NCBI GenBank assembly: GCA_029555925.1
Contig: JAKPQU010000093.1
Coordinates: 1 to 33,407, forward strand
Length of the DNA stretch: 33,407 bases
From: Bacillota bacterium
GTDB lineage: Bacteria; Eremiobacterota; SpSt-956; JAKJGF01
Direction of reading: 5' to 3'
This document shows, piece by piece, positions 1-8,849 of the stretch. The position numbers and the translations under genes were made by a program. The notes below the pieces were generated by a model that saw only the letters and a program-made list of their open reading frames with translations, had not been told where the DNA came from and ran no database searches. Each line of letters begins with the position of its first letter. The first letter of the stretch is position 1.

Positions 1-23
1 GATGCGTATTTTCACCGGGTACC

Positions 24-42
24 GGGCGAACACTGTTCGTCC
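24..42. repeat. GGGCGAAC-type palindrome
   Basis: Imperfect palindrome GGGCGAACA-C-TGTTCGTCC with 8 of 9 pairs. It resembles the palindromes at 11682-11703 and 22203-22240 and appears to be a small dispersed GC-rich inverted repeat. The window edge hides its left context. Confidence 0.5.
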
Positions 43-49
43 CTGCTAC

Positions 50-87
50 TCACTCTTCACTTTTCACTTTTCACGACTCACCACTCA
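50..87. repeat. Heptad array, TYAC orientation (5 units plus stop codon)
   Basis: Five heptads in register: TCACTCT, TCACTTT, TCACTTT, TCACGAC, TCACCAC. The next TCA, at 85-87, is the reverse complement of the TGA stop of the TPR gene, so the gene ends exactly in repeat register. Confidence 0.9.
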
Positions 88-2757
88 TTTACCCCGTAAT
101 TCTTCCAGGTATTTTCCTGCTTTATAGTTGTATTTATCCAGTTCGAGAACAATTTTGTAATTTTCTTCTGCTTTTTTTCTGTCACCTCTGGTTTGAGAAA
201 TCAGACCCAGTAAAAGATAACCATCAGGAAAACGTTTATCTTTTTCAATGGCTTTTGAAGCATAATTTGAAGCTGATTCAACATCACCTGAATATAAAGA
301 AATAAAAGATCTTGAAGCATAACCTTCAGGGATATCCAGACCTGAAGATTTTTTAAAAAATTTCACGCTTTCGTCTTTATTGCCGGAAACATAAAGGCAA
401 AAGCCAAGGTAATAATACAATATATTTCCGTCCGGACTATTTGCGAGTCCTTTTCTATAACAATCAGCAGCCAGTTTCCACTCTCCTTTATATTGAAAAG
501 CCTTACCTGAATTGAAATAAAAAGATAAAAAATCCGGTTTAATGGCAATACCTCTGTTAAAACTTTCTACAGCATCATCGAAAAGTCCCTGTTTCATGAG
601 TGAAATACCAAGATTCAGGCATGCAAGATAATTGCTCCGATCCAGTTCTAACAGCTTTTTATATTCTTTTACTGCTTTATCGTAAAATCCGAGAGCATTA
701 TAAATATTACCAAGATTATTATAAGCTGCCAGGTAGGAAGGGTTCAGGGAAATTACAATAAGATATTCATCTATTGCCTTCTGAGAATTACCTGTCAGAT
801 TGTAACCGTAGGCAAGATTATAATGAAAATCCGGGTTCTGCGGCTCAAGTGTCACTGCTTTTTGAAAACAGGAAATACTATCTTTCTTATTCCCCAGGGA
901 AAGATAGATCTTGCCGAGCTGAACAAAACATACAGAAGAGGAAGGTTCCATTTCAAGAGCTTTTTTATAATATTGTTCCGACTCTTTAAGATCATTTACT
1001 TCAAGGAAAAGCTGCCCCATTTCAACAAAGGTATAATAATCAGGTTTTATCTTTATGGCTTTTTCAAAATAGGTCAGACTCTTATCATATTCTCCCTGAG
1101 TTCTGTACATAGCCCCCAGGGCAGTGAGTAAATCAATATTTTGAGGTTCCAGTTCTATAGCCTTTTTATATGCTTCTTCTCCTTCTTTCCAGAGATGAGA
1201 AATACTGTATGATTGTCCGAGATAAAAATAGCAGATAGCACTGTAAGGATTTATTCTCAATGCTTCTTTATACTGTCCTATGGCTTTATTCATTTCTCCT
1301 TTTCTTGCATAAAGCTGTCCGCAGAGATAACGGGCAAGAAAATTTTCCGGCGCGAAAACAATTGCCTGAAGTAAACATGAAAGACCGTCATCATATTTAT
1401 TTAACATCCCAAGAGCAGCACCTTTTCCTGTAAGACCATCTACCATGGTCGGTGAAATTTTAAGGACTTTATTAAACATATTGAGTGCTTCTTCGTATTT
1501 TCCTGTATTCAGGTAAATAGTTCCCAGTTGAAGCAAATAAGAGGTGTTCTCCGGTTCAAGTTCAATTGCCTTTAAAAAATAAGGTAATGCTTTTTCATAG
1601 TCTTTTTTATAAAGGACTATCTGTCCCAGGTTATAGTAATAAAAAGATGCCCTTATATTTTTCTCAAGTGCTTTTTTATAAAGTCTTTCCCCTTCTTCGA
1701 AATTACCTGTATCACAGTAAACAAGGGCAAGATTATTCAGAGCCTGCAGATTCTCCGGTTCTACAGACAGAATATATTCATATTCAAGTATTGCAATATA
1801 AGGCATATCATCTTCCTGAAGCACTAAAGCAAGTTTAAGACAGTCTCCTATGACGGATTTATCCAGGGAATAGGCAGCTTCAAAAGATTCTAGAGATTCT
1901 CTGTACATACTGACGGCATAATAAGATCTTCCGAGATTATATAATACTTCCGGTTTCTTTTCTTTTCCTATTGACAGGGCAATTTTATATTGTTCAATGG
2001 CTGCTTGAAAATTACCTGATTTAAAATAATCGATACCAAGATTATTATAATAATCTGCCACATGAGGCTTAATCGCTATAGCTTTCTTATGAGCATCTAT
2101 GGCTTTATCGGATTCTCCCAGAGCAGTATAAACAAGGCCAAGATGGTCATAATATATATCATTATCATTATCAATATGAATAGCTTTCTGAAATTCTTCC
2201 ATCGCTTCTTTATAATTACCAAGACTGAATAGAAGCCATCCTCTATTATCATGAAACAGCGCTACAGCCGGTTCATACCGGACTGCTTTCGTGTAATGTT
2301 CCAGAGCTTCTTTACCATTACCGAGTTCTTCATAGGCTCTGCCCAGGCTATTATGTATTTTACCATCCGAGCTGTCAAGTTTCAGGGCCTTCAGACAGAT
2401 ATCTACAGAATCCTGAAATTTTCCGGTTTTCAAATAGATTTCGCCAAGATTATAAAAAGTATCGACATTTGCAGGATCTATTTCCAGAACAGTTAAATAT
2501 TCATCTCTCGCAAGATCGAGGCGGGAAAGTTTAAAATATATATTACCCAGCAAAAAATGAGCTTCGCCGAAATCGGGGTATAATTTAATTGCAGAAGTTA
2601 ATACTTTTATTGCTTCTTCCGGCAGGCCTCTGGATACAAGTGTTCTGGCTTCTGATAAATATTCTTTTGCTCTGATAATATTATCAGATTCGGCAGAATA
2701 AGAAGGAAAAGAGAGAAAAAAGATAATAGATAGAAGTATAAAAATTGATTTTTTTAT
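85..2757 (-). CDS. Secreted tetratricopeptide-repeat protein with probable AUA start
   Basis: Large exported TPR protein of about 890 residues, presumably a protein-binding scaffold outside the cytoplasm; partner unknown. Nearly the whole chain is 34-residue TPR units (recurrent patterns such as YYNLG, A...Y.KAL.L.P), roughly 25 copies. The longest ATG/GTG/TTG-initiated frame begins at an internal TTG (2553), in the middle of a TPR. The same frame stays open upstream for 68 more codons, which encode a textbook signal peptide (KKSIFILLSIIFFLSFPSYS, then AE) and a first TPR like the N-terminus of the 1381-residue TPR protein at 4645. A strong SD (AAAGGGGGA) lies 8 nt before codon 2757-2755, which is AUA. 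No ATG, GTG or TTG lies between this SD and 2553. AUA initiation is my inference; a base error or recent start-codon mutation is the alternative. The stop codon is the first unit of a heptad array. It is the last gene of a minus-strand series with the two upstream genes. Confidence 0.8.
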   Translation of the reverse strand: MKKSIFILLSIIFFLSFPSYSAESDNIIRAKEYLSEARTLVSRGLPEEAIKVLTSAIKLYPDFGEAHFLLGNIYFKLSRLDLARDEYLTVLEIDPANVDTFYNLGEIYLKTGKFQDSVDICLKALKLDSSDGKIHNSLGRAYEELGNGKEALEHYTKAVRYEPAVALFHDNRGWLLFSLGNYKEAMEEFQKAIHIDNDNDIYYDHLGLVYTALGESDKAIDAHKKAIAIKPHVADYYNNLGIDYFKSGNFQAAIEQYKIALSIGKEKKPEVLYNLGRSYYAVSMYRESLESFEAAYSLDKSVIGDCLKLALVLQEDDMPYIAILEYEYILSVEPENLQALNNLALVYCDTGNFEEGERLYKKALEKNIRASFYYYNLGQIVLYKKDYEKALPYFLKAIELEPENTSYLLQLGTIYLNTGKYEEALNMFNKVLKISPTMVDGLTGKGAALGMLNKYDDGLSCLLQAIVFAPENFLARYLCGQLYARKGEMNKAIGQYKEALRINPYSAICYFYLGQSYSISHLWKEGEEAYKKAIELEPQNIDLLTALGAMYRTQGEYDKSLTYFEKAIKIKPDYYTFVEMGQLFLEVNDLKESEQYYKKALEMEPSSSVCFVQLGKIYLSLGNKKDSISCFQKAVTLEPQNPDFHYNLAYGYNLTGNSQKAIDEYLIVISLNPSYLAAYNNLGNIYNALGFYDKAVKEYKKLLELDRSNYLACLNLGISLMKQGLFDDAVESFNRGIAIKPDFLSFYFNSGKAFQYKGEWKLAADCYRKGLANSPDGNILYYYLGFCLYVSGNKDESVKFFKKSSGLDIPEGYASRSFISLYSGDVESASNYASKAIEKDKRFPDGYLLLGLISQTRGDRKKAEENYKIVLELDKYNYKAGKYLEELRGK

Positions 2758-2774
2758 GGTGAAATCCCCCTTTA

Positions 2775-2853
2775 CAGTGAGCAGTGAGCAGTTATCAGTT
2801 ACCAGTTAAATGTATAAATTACTGTTCACTGCTCACTGCTCACTGTTTATTGC
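2775..2853. repeat. Inverted heptad arrays with 18-bp perfect stem
   Basis: GTGAGCA-type heptads on the left and TCACTGC-type on the right. Positions 2775-2792 are perfectly complementary to 2828-2845 (18 bp, 35-nt spacer). The right array continues in register through 2847-2853 (TTATTGC), whose TTA is the TAA stop of the upstream minus-strand gene. The hairpin could act on the transcript between the two genes; no U-tract is present. Confidence 0.9.
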
Positions 2854-3788
2854 TCCCCGCTTTCAAATACAACTACAAATCTGTAGTATGCATTTGCCTC
2901 ATATCTATCTAAAAGAATAAGTAATTTTCCGCCTTTTTTTATAAAAATACTTTTTCCCTTATCTCCGCTGTAAAATACAGAAGAAGTATCTTCTCCCGTA
3001 TAAGGGTTTTTCCATGTCCCGCTGGTCATTTCATCACCATTAACGATAGAAATATTAACGGAAGGTTTCCCCATGTTTCCTTCTCCGTATCTTCCTTCTA
3101 TATTTAAATAAACGGTTAATTTCCCAGGATAAGGAACTTCTACTGTATAATAATCTCTGTTACCCTGAAGGCCGTATTTACCGATAAAGCCTGTATGGCC
3201 AACAACAGGTTGTTTAAAAGAAAGTTTCATTGCAGAGGAAGGAGTATCATCAGGTTCCGTTTCGGAAACAGCAGATGAAAGGACTTCTTTTTTATTATTT
3301 CCTTTTTCTTCATAAACAATTTTTACTTTATAATAAGCATGTTCGCCGTAACGATCAACAAGTATATAAATATTACCGGATTTCTGAACTGTGATTGTTC
3401 TGGTAATATTATCGGTACAAACGGCAGACTTTACTTTGCCGCTTGAAGGGTCTTTCCATTCACCTGTTTTCAATTCATCTTTATTCAGAATATCTATCCT
3501 TATAGAAGGCTCTCCTCCGGCATTACCGAACTTTCCCGTAACAGAAGCATAAACAGTAAGTTTTCCCGGATATTTAACAGGAAGACAGAATATATCAATA
3601 TCTCCCATAAGGCCGTATTGAGTTTGAACGCCTGTGTGACCTGTAACTGTTTCGCCAGAAGAAATACCATTTGCTTTATCTATGGTATTATTTAATTCTA
3701 CCTCTTCTTTTGAAAATACCGGTGTAAGAGACATTAAAAAAAGTAAGAAAACAATTAATAGCACTTTATATACCAATATAATCACCAT
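2847..3788 (-). CDS. Exported protein with two tandem beta-sandwich (PPC-like) domains
   Basis: About 313 residues with an N-terminal hydrophobic signal (residues 6-26, probable cleavage near VFS-KE). The rest is an internal duplication: residues 29-160 and 175-310 share GHTG...YGL.G..D, YPGKLTVY, W.KP/NP..G and DRY...AYY in the same order. The opening E.D..A..L pattern of repeat 2 and the strand-rich composition recall bacterial pre-peptidase C-terminal (PPC) domains, but I cannot confirm the family. There is no catalytic motif. Binding or structural role outside the cell is likely. The start is uncertain: the ATG at 3788 has no clear SD, while a TTG four codons downstream has a GGTGA about 6 nt upstream; both give a signal peptide. 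It lies directly upstream of the secreted TPR gene, suggesting a shared function. Its TAA stop lies in a heptad repeat. Confidence 0.72.
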   Translation of the reverse strand: MVIILVYKVLLIVFLLFLMSLTPVFSKEEVELNNTIDKANGISSGETVTGHTGVQTQYGLMGDIDIFCLPVKYPGKLTVYASVTGKFGNAGGEPSIRIDILNKDELKTGEWKDPSSGKVKSAVCTDNITRTITVQKSGNIYILVDRYGEHAYYKVKIVYEEKGNNKKEVLSSAVSETEPDDTPSSAMKLSFKQPVVGHTGFIGKYGLQGNRDYYTVEVPYPGKLTVYLNIEGRYGEGNMGKPSVNISIVNGDEMTSGTWKNPYTGEDTSSVFYSGDKGKSIFIKKGGKLLILLDRYEANAYYRFVVVFESGEQ

Positions 3789-3802
3789 TTAATTCTGGAA
3801 TC

Positions 3803-3849
3803 GTAACGCGTGACGCGTGACGGGAGGAACCGTTTCCTCCCGTCACTGT
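3803..3849. repeat. Heptad array pair forming a perfect 13-bp hairpin
   Basis: Left side GTAACGC, GTGACGC, GTGACGG; right side ends CCCGTCACTGT. Arms 3817-3829 and 3834-3846 pair perfectly around the loop CCGT. It lies between two minus-strand genes. No T-run follows on either strand, so it is not a classical intrinsic terminator. Confidence 0.85.
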
Positions 3850-3906
3850 TAAATAAATTCTCTATTACATATAAAATTCCTTCATAATGGAATTTATATT
3901 AGATTA

Positions 3907-4116
3907 CTATATTTTTATCAGTGTTTTCAAATGACATACAAAGACCTTCCAGATACCGAAGAGATGTAAAATCACACAGAACAGAGCCAGAGTACCCATT
4001 GCTTCATGTATATGGCCAAACCCGTGATTATGTTCTGCTGCTTTACCTGTAAAAAAAGCTGCAAAAAATAAAACTGTCACCAGAACTCCGATTATTGCAT
4101 TATACCTCGATTTCAT
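3907..4116 (-). CDS. Small two-helix membrane protein with histidine-rich loop
   Basis: 69-residue protein. Two hydrophobic segments (about residues 7-23 and 38-56) flank the loop AEHNHGFGHIHEAMG, with a further His in the second helix (VILHLFGIW). Helix-embedded histidines of this kind resemble small cytochrome-b-like membrane proteins (DUF4405 style), so a haem- or metal-binding role is possible; this is inference. The start is set by the SD: AAAGGAG lies 8 nt before the ATG at 4116, but only 1 nt before the GTG at 4125 that gives the longer frame. A single GTGACTGAGTA repeat remnant lies upstream. Confidence 0.65.
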   Translation of the reverse strand: MKSRYNAIIGVLVTVLFFAAFFTGKAAEHNHGFGHIHEAMGTLALFCVILHLFGIWKVFVCHLKTLIKI

Positions 4117-4137
4117 ATGACACACTCCTTTCGTGAC

Positions 4138-4242
4138 TGAGTACCGCTACAGGTAAATTTATATGAAAATGATGAAGTTTGCACCTTCACTGGATGTTGA
4201 TTTTCATATTTGGTTGTGACCGCTCCGGTCATGTCTGTTAGT
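4138..4242. repeat. Dispersed hairpin element, copy 1
   Basis: Second copy at 18118-18198. Outer arms 4161-4170 (ATATGAAAAT) and 4200-4209 pair perfectly. Shared downstream segment: GTGACCGCTCCGGTCATGTC, with a local GACCG-CTC-CGGTC hairpin. The copies differ by a compensatory A-T to G-C change in the arm. Confidence 0.75.
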
Positions 4243-4251
4243 AACAGAAAT

Positions 4252-4345
4252 CTTATTATAGTTAGTTTCATAACTATCCATAAATAATGACCTCGTAATG
4301 CGTAAAGCGTAATGCGTGATGCCCAGGGATTAAACCCGTCACGCG
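4252..4345. repeat. Dispersed element shared with 26163-26256
   Basis: Begins TTATTATAGTTAGTTTCATA, continues through TATCCATAAATAATGACCTC, then four GTRA heptads (4295-4322) and AAACCCGTCACGCG. The copy at 26163 is near-identical for about 85 bp. A diverged third copy lies near 26771-26850. Confidence 0.85.
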
Positions 4346-4385
4346 TGACTGGTAAGATATCTCTTCACTTTTCTCTTTTCCCGAC

Positions 4386-4413
4386 TCACGACTCACTCTT
4401 CACCCTTCACTTT
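4386..4413. repeat. Heptad array, TYAC orientation
   Basis: TCACGAC, TCACTCT, TCACCCT, TCACTTT in register, preceded by degenerate CTTTTC repeats from about 4363. Confidence 0.85.
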
Positions 4414-4534
4414 AGTAAGTATAATATAAATTTGTTAATGAAATTTCTCATAATTGTAAAAAATTGTGAAGTTCAGAGTTCAGAGACTGCAGGGTTAGTA
4501 TAATATTTCGGCAGAAATAGCAAAAATTCTAAGA

Positions 4535-4563
4535 TTGAAACATAAGGATTTATATGATAATAT
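4535..4563 (+). promoter_or_regulatory. Possible sigma-70-type promoter of the 1381-residue TPR gene
   Basis: TTGAAA (4535-4540), 17-nt spacer, TAATAT (4558-4563). The -35 is close to consensus, the -10 weaker. It lies about 80 nt upstream of the start, before the heptad array, which would then be in the 5' leader. Confidence 0.35.
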
Positions 4564-4598
4564 TAAGGAAAGTTATCAAAAAAAAATCGCTGCTCCCG

Positions 4599-4626
4599 TC
4601 ACGCGTCACGCGTCACGCGTCACGAT
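4599..4626. repeat. Heptad array, TYAC orientation, next to an SD
   Basis: Three TCACGCG and a terminal TCACGAT. It stops 6-7 nt before the AAAGGAG SD of the gene at 4645. The ending CACGATTA recurs at 8844, 11780 and 33355. Confidence 0.92.
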
Positions 4627-4644
4627 TAAAAAAGGAGAACAAAA

Positions 4645-7600
4645 GTGAAATCATTATTCATTACACTATTACTGCTCATAATAATTACAGGCTCTTTCTG
4701 TAAAGCAACATGTCAGGAAAAAATGGAAGATTATCTCACGGAAGCAAGGAAATTTCAGGGAGAAGGAAAGATTGACAGTGCAATAGATATTCTTAATAAA
4801 GCAATAGAAAAAGATCCTTCCTTCAAAGAAGCATATTATATGCTCGGAAATATATATATTACAGAAGCTTATTACCAGAAAGCCTCTGAAATATTTAAAA
4901 AACTGCATGAAATTCTTCCCGATGATTTAATGATTCAATATCTTATGGCAGTATCTGATTTCCTTTCCTATGATTATATTTCTGCCAGTAAAAAACTGGA
5001 AAAAATATTAAATTACAATCCAAGAGATACAATTTCCAGAGGTTATCTGGTGCTGACTCTCTCCAGAATGGGACAGAACGACAGGGCTCTTGAAGAATTG
5101 ATGACAGTAGTAAAGTATAACCTGAAAGGTGACAGTGACTATACCCTCTATACAAAAATAGAAAGTTATGCCTTTAATACAGATATAGTAATACCTTCAC
5201 TGGAAGATCTAAAAGAAATAGTGGAAAACAACACAAAAAATCCCAGGGCAAATATAATACTGGGATGGTTTGACTATAATGAAAATGCTACGGCAAAAGC
5301 AGCAGAACATCTTAAAATATCAGCAGAAGAAAATCCTTCTGATGTCATTGCCCATTATCTTTTTGGCCTTATCAGCTATAGCCTCAATGATCCGGAAACA
5401 GCTGTTACTGAATATGAAAAAGCTTATAAACTTGATGGTAAGTTCACGGAATCTGTACAGGGAAAATTTCAATATATTGAAGAAGCAAAAAGAGATAAAC
5501 ATATTCTGGAGCTGGAAAGAAAATTAACAGATGAACCGGAGAATGACGGAGTAATATATGAACTTGCCAAAATCTATTATTACAGATCTTCATATTCACA
5601 GGCCCAGACCCTTCTTGAAAAAGCCATAAAAGTAAACCCGAAAGAAATCGAGTATTATAATCTTCTGGGAACGGTTTATATAAAAAAATATGAATGGCAG
5701 AAAGCAATCGATATTTTCAAGAAAACTACCGGCGTGGATAAGAAAAATGGTTCATCATGGGCCAACCTCTGTTACGCCTATGAAAGGTCCGGTTCCTATA
5801 AAGAAGCCATTGAAGCAGGGGAACAATCTCTGATTTATGGTAAGGGAGATATACAGACCTGGTCAAGTATGGCCATTTCTTATTATTACCTTGAAGAATT
5901 TGATAAATCTATAGAATCATTCAAAAAAGCTGTAGAACTGGATAGAAATAATGGTGAATTATTCTGTAGATATGCAATGGCACTTCAATGGAAAGGCAAA
6001 ATTGATGAAGCGGCAAAGAACTATAAAAAAGCAATAGAACTTGCACCTGATTTACTGGATTCTTACTATAACCTGGGAAATACTCTTATGACAGCAGGTA
6101 ACTATGAAGAAGCAATAAAATATTTTCAACAGGTTTTGAGTATGAGATCAAGATACAAATCCATATATACACCGGATTTCAATGAAACTAACGTCAATAT
6201 AGGTCAGGCAATGATGGAGTTAAATAATTATGAGAAAGCAATTGAAAAACTGGATATTGTAATCAATTCAGATCCACTGAATATAAGGGCTCATCTGTTC
6301 AAAGCCTATGCATATGAAATATTAAATAAAAAAGAAGAGGCAAAAAAAGAATACATAAAAACCTTTTCATTAATGTCCAGTATTCCTTTTGAGTCATCGG
6401 AAAAAGGCTTTACTCCTTACTCACAGGAAACAGTTTTTTATCCCATAGATGAACCTTTTATACATTACAGCGTAACAATGGAAGATCAATGGGTCTCTAC
6501 CTATCTGGGAGAGCCCCGGTTTGTGCTGAGTCCTGAAAGAAAAGAACCTGAAATAATAGAAGATATAAAGAACCACCCCGATAGAACAGAACTGTCTTTA
6601 GAGCTTATAAAACTTTATCTTTACGAAAGAAGACCGGCAGAAGCTCTTACAAATCTCTCGGCACTGGATGAGAAAAAAATTGACAAGTTTCAACTACATA
6701 ATATAAAAGGTATAATATATACCCTTCAGGGAAAAACAGATATTGCCCTTACAGAATTTAACAGAGCTCTCGAAATAAATCCCATCAGTTTTGAAATACA
6801 CAACAATATTGCAGTAGTATATCAGTTTCTGAAAAACTATGGTCCTGCCATAGATCATCTGAAAAAATCCATAGAGTTAAATTTTATAAATAGCTGGGCT
6901 TATAACAATCTGGGAATGATTTATATAGAACAAAAAAACTATACAAATGCAGAAGAAGTTCTTTATTTTGCAAAAGTGTCTGATCTTAAATCTCCATGGA
7001 TAAGACATAATCTCGGATGGGCCTGTTACAAACTCAATAAAACAGAAGAGGCAATTAAAGAATTAAAAGAAGCAATGAAACTAAATCCCAAAGAATCTAC
7101 TTTCCCGGAACATCTGGGATGGATATATTACGAACATGATGACAGAGGTAATGCTCTCAAGTCTTATTATAAAGTACTGGAAATAAATCCTCAAAAAGAT
7201 AATATATATAATGCCATAGGCATTATCCTGGCAAAAGAACATAAATACATTCAGGCAGTATCTAATTACAAAAAAGCTCTGAAAATCAATGAATCAGAAG
7301 AATTATATCATAGAAATCTCGGTATAGCCTTCTATAAACTGAATAAATATGTAGAAGCATCCCAGGAATTTCAGAAAGCACTGAATATAAATTATTATTC
7401 CCCTGAAAATCACATTAATCTATCGTCAGCTCTGTTTAAATCAGGAAAAACAGAAGAAGGTATGAATTATCTGAAAAATGCCTTATCTTATAATAACCAG
7501 AATTACAACCCCGTAATAGATCTTATAATATCAAATAACCAGGGGGCTATGTATCTGGAACAGGGTAAACTGGATCTGGCAGAACATCAATTTCAAAATA

Positions 7601-8790
7601 TAATAAATTATAAAGATACCTATAAAGGAATGGAGCAATACATTACAAATTATTATGTAGAAGTATATAATAATCTGGCCATTTTAAAATACAGACAGGG
7701 TCTTACTGAAGAATCCGTTAAAATACTTAAAGAGGCCCTGACTATGTCTCCTGATTACAGCAGTACACTCAATAATCTTGCATTAGAAGATAAAGAACAC
7801 AGTGAAGAACTCTACGAAAAAGCAATTAAACTTGATGGAAAAGGAATTTATTACAACAACCTGGGAGTAATGTATTTTAAGTCAGGTAATATAGATAAAG
7901 CTATAGAAGTTCTGAAAAAAGCTGCAGACAGAGATATTGCAATTGTTCACTATAATCTGGGCGGAGCCTATTTACAGAAAAATATGCTCAATGAGGCTAT
8001 GACAGAATTTAAAACCATAGGGGCTGCATCTTATCTGGCCCCTGAGGCATGTTATTATACAGGTCTTATTTATTACAGGGAAGGTAAGAAAATACGTGCA
8101 AAGGAACAATATGAAAAAGCAACTTCAATGAAAAAAACCTCTGATAACCTGGTAGATGCGGGATGGCTACTTCTTAATCTTAAAGCCTATGAACTGGCAA
8201 TGGATAAATTCAAAGATGCAATCAAAGTAAATGCCGGTAATGTATCAGCCTATGCAGGGCTGGCTACCTGTTACTTCAATATGTCTCATATGGACAGGGC
8301 TATGGAAGAAGCAAATAAAGGTATAAAGTCAGATCCATCCTCTGAAAAGCCATATATAATAAGGGCACTGGTATATTATCACAATAAAGATTTTGACAGA
8401 ACCATACAGGATCTGAAGAAAGCAATAGAACTTAATCCGCAGAACGGTCTGGCATATTACAACTACGGATATATACTTCAGGAAAAGAAAGACACAGAGA
8501 GAGCTATAAAAGCTTTTGAGCAGGCAATATCACTTAATAAAACATCAATTCTTGCAACAGGAGCCGGTAGTTTTATATATTTTCTCAAAGGAGACTATGA
8601 GAAAGCAAAAGAATCTGCCTATCAGGTAATAGAGAATGATATTACTTTTGCAGACGCCTATTATATTCTGGGCAGAGTGGCTGAGAAAGAAGGGAATAAA
8701 GAAAAGGCCATTTTTGAATATAAAAGGGCACTGAAAGCTGATCCGCTTCATATTGAGGCCGGTGAAGCTGTAAAGAGGCTGAAAAAGTGA
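4645..8790 (+). CDS. Very large secreted tetratricopeptide-repeat protein
   Basis: 1381 residues. GTG start with SD AAAGGAG 7-8 nt upstream. The N-terminus is a signal peptide (KSLFITLLLLIIITG, then a small/polar stretch to about residue 24). The rest is more than 30 TPR units of 34 residues (for example YYNLGNTLM..GNYEEAIKYFQ, YNNLGMIYIEQKNYTNAEEV). The superhelix is interrupted at about residues 578-645 by an aromatic, non-TPR segment (from SSIPFESSEKGF through YPIDEPFIHY). No enzymatic motif is seen. A scaffold role in envelope or extracellular assembly is inferred. The N-terminal 80 residues resemble those of the TPR protein ending at 85, so the two are probably ancient paralogues. The TGA stop is the first unit of a TGANNNN heptad run (8788-8808). 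Confidence 0.88.
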   Translation: MKSLFITLLLLIIITGSFCKATCQEKMEDYLTEARKFQGEGKIDSAIDILNKAIEKDPSFKEAYYMLGNIYITEAYYQKASEIFKKLHEILPDDLMIQYLMAVSDFLSYDYISASKKLEKILNYNPRDTISRGYLVLTLSRMGQNDRALEELMTVVKYNLKGDSDYTLYTKIESYAFNTDIVIPSLEDLKEIVENNTKNPRANIILGWFDYNENATAKAAEHLKISAEENPSDVIAHYLFGLISYSLNDPETAVTEYEKAYKLDGKFTESVQGKFQYIEEAKRDKHILELERKLTDEPENDGVIYELAKIYYYRSSYSQAQTLLEKAIKVNPKEIEYYNLLGTVYIKKYEWQKAIDIFKKTTGVDKKNGSSWANLCYAYERSGSYKEAIEAGEQSLIYGKGDIQTWSSMAISYYYLEEFDKSIESFKKAVELDRNNGELFCRYAMALQWKGKIDEAAKNYKKAIELAPDLLDSYYNLGNTLMTAGNYEEAIKYFQQVLSMRSRYKSIYTPDFNETNVNIGQAMMELNNYEKAIEKLDIVINSDPLNIRAHLFKAYAYEILNKKEEAKKEYIKTFSLMSSIPFESSEKGFTPYSQETVFYPIDEPFIHYSVTMEDQWVSTYLGEPRFVLSPERKEPEIIEDIKNHPDRTELSLELIKLYLYERRPAEALTNLSALDEKKIDKFQLHNIKGIIYTLQGKTDIALTEFNRALEINPISFEIHNNIAVVYQFLKNYGPAIDHLKKSIELNFINSWAYNNLGMIYIEQKNYTNAEEVLYFAKVSDLKSPWIRHNLGWACYKLNKTEEAIKELKEAMKLNPKESTFPEHLGWIYYEHDDRGNALKSYYKVLEINPQKDNIYNAIGIILAKEHKYIQAVSNYKKALKINESEELYHRNLGIAFYKLNKYVEASQEFQKALNINYYSPENHINLSSALFKSGKTEEGMNYLKNALSYNNQNYNPVIDLIISNNQGAMYLEQGKLDLAEHQFQNIINYKDTYKGMEQYITNYYVEVYNNLAILKYRQGLTEESVKILKEALTMSPDYSSTLNNLALEDKEHSEELYEKAIKLDGKGIYYNNLGVMYFKSGNIDKAIEVLKKAADRDIAIVHYNLGGAYLQKNMLNEAMTEFKTIGAASYLAPEACYYTGLIYYREGKKIRAKEQYEKATSMKKTSDNLVDAGWLLLNLKAYELAMDKFKDAIKVNAGNVSAYAGLATCYFNMSHMDRAMEEANKGIKSDPSSEKPYIIRALVYYHNKDFDRTIQDLKKAIELNPQNGLAYYNYGYILQEKKDTERAIKAFEQAISLNKTSILATGAGSFIYFLKGDYEKAKESAYQVIENDITFADAYYILGRVAEKEGNKEKAIFEYKRALKADPLHIEAGEAVKRLKK

Positions 8791-8848
8791 GTCATGAAAA
8801 GTGAAAAAGGGACGCATAACGCGTGAGCGTTATGCGTTACGCATCACG
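8788..8848. repeat. Heptad arrays and 11-bp hairpin between convergent genes
   Basis: TGAGTCA, TGAAAAG, TGAAAAA start at the stop codon of the TPR gene. A hairpin follows (arms 8812-8822 and 8827-8837, loop GTGA), then TTACGCA, TCACGAT towards the convergent minus-strand gene. Confidence 0.88.
8812..8837. terminator. Possible bidirectional stem-loop terminator (no U-tract)
   Basis: Perfect stem ACGCATAACGC / GCGTTATGCGT around GTGA, placed between two converging genes. Position fits transcript end formation, but no T-run follows on either strand, so Rho-dependent ends are equally possible. Confidence 0.35.
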
Positions 8849-8849
8849 A

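Larger units (their letters stand above)
4117..4644. other. Gene-free spacer built of dispersed repeats
   Basis: 528 bp between divergent genes. It holds a hairpin-containing dispersed element (4138-4242), a second element shared with 26163-26250 (4252-4338), GTRA heptads (4295-4322), a TYAC array (4386-4413), an AT-rich stretch with a possible promoter and a final TCACGCG array at 4599-4626 that abuts the SD of the next gene. I see no credible coding frame. Confidence 0.8.

Noticed and set aside
3817..3846. 13-bp hairpin as an intrinsic terminator
   Set aside because: Perfect stem but no T-run on either strand; it is explained by opposed heptad units.
4312..4503. 63-residue plus-strand frame
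   Set aside because: Made of heptads and spacer repeats (reads as HFSLFPTHDSLFTLHF), no SD.
4499..4504. TATAAT near 4499 as the promoter of the large TPR gene
   Set aside because: No acceptable -35 hexamer at 16-18 nt upstream; the pair at 4535/4558 is better, though still uncertain.
4645..4720. Lipoprotein signal in the 1381-residue TPR protein
   Set aside because: The sequence before the Cys is GSF, and Phe at -1 does not fit a lipobox; an ordinary signal peptide is more likely.
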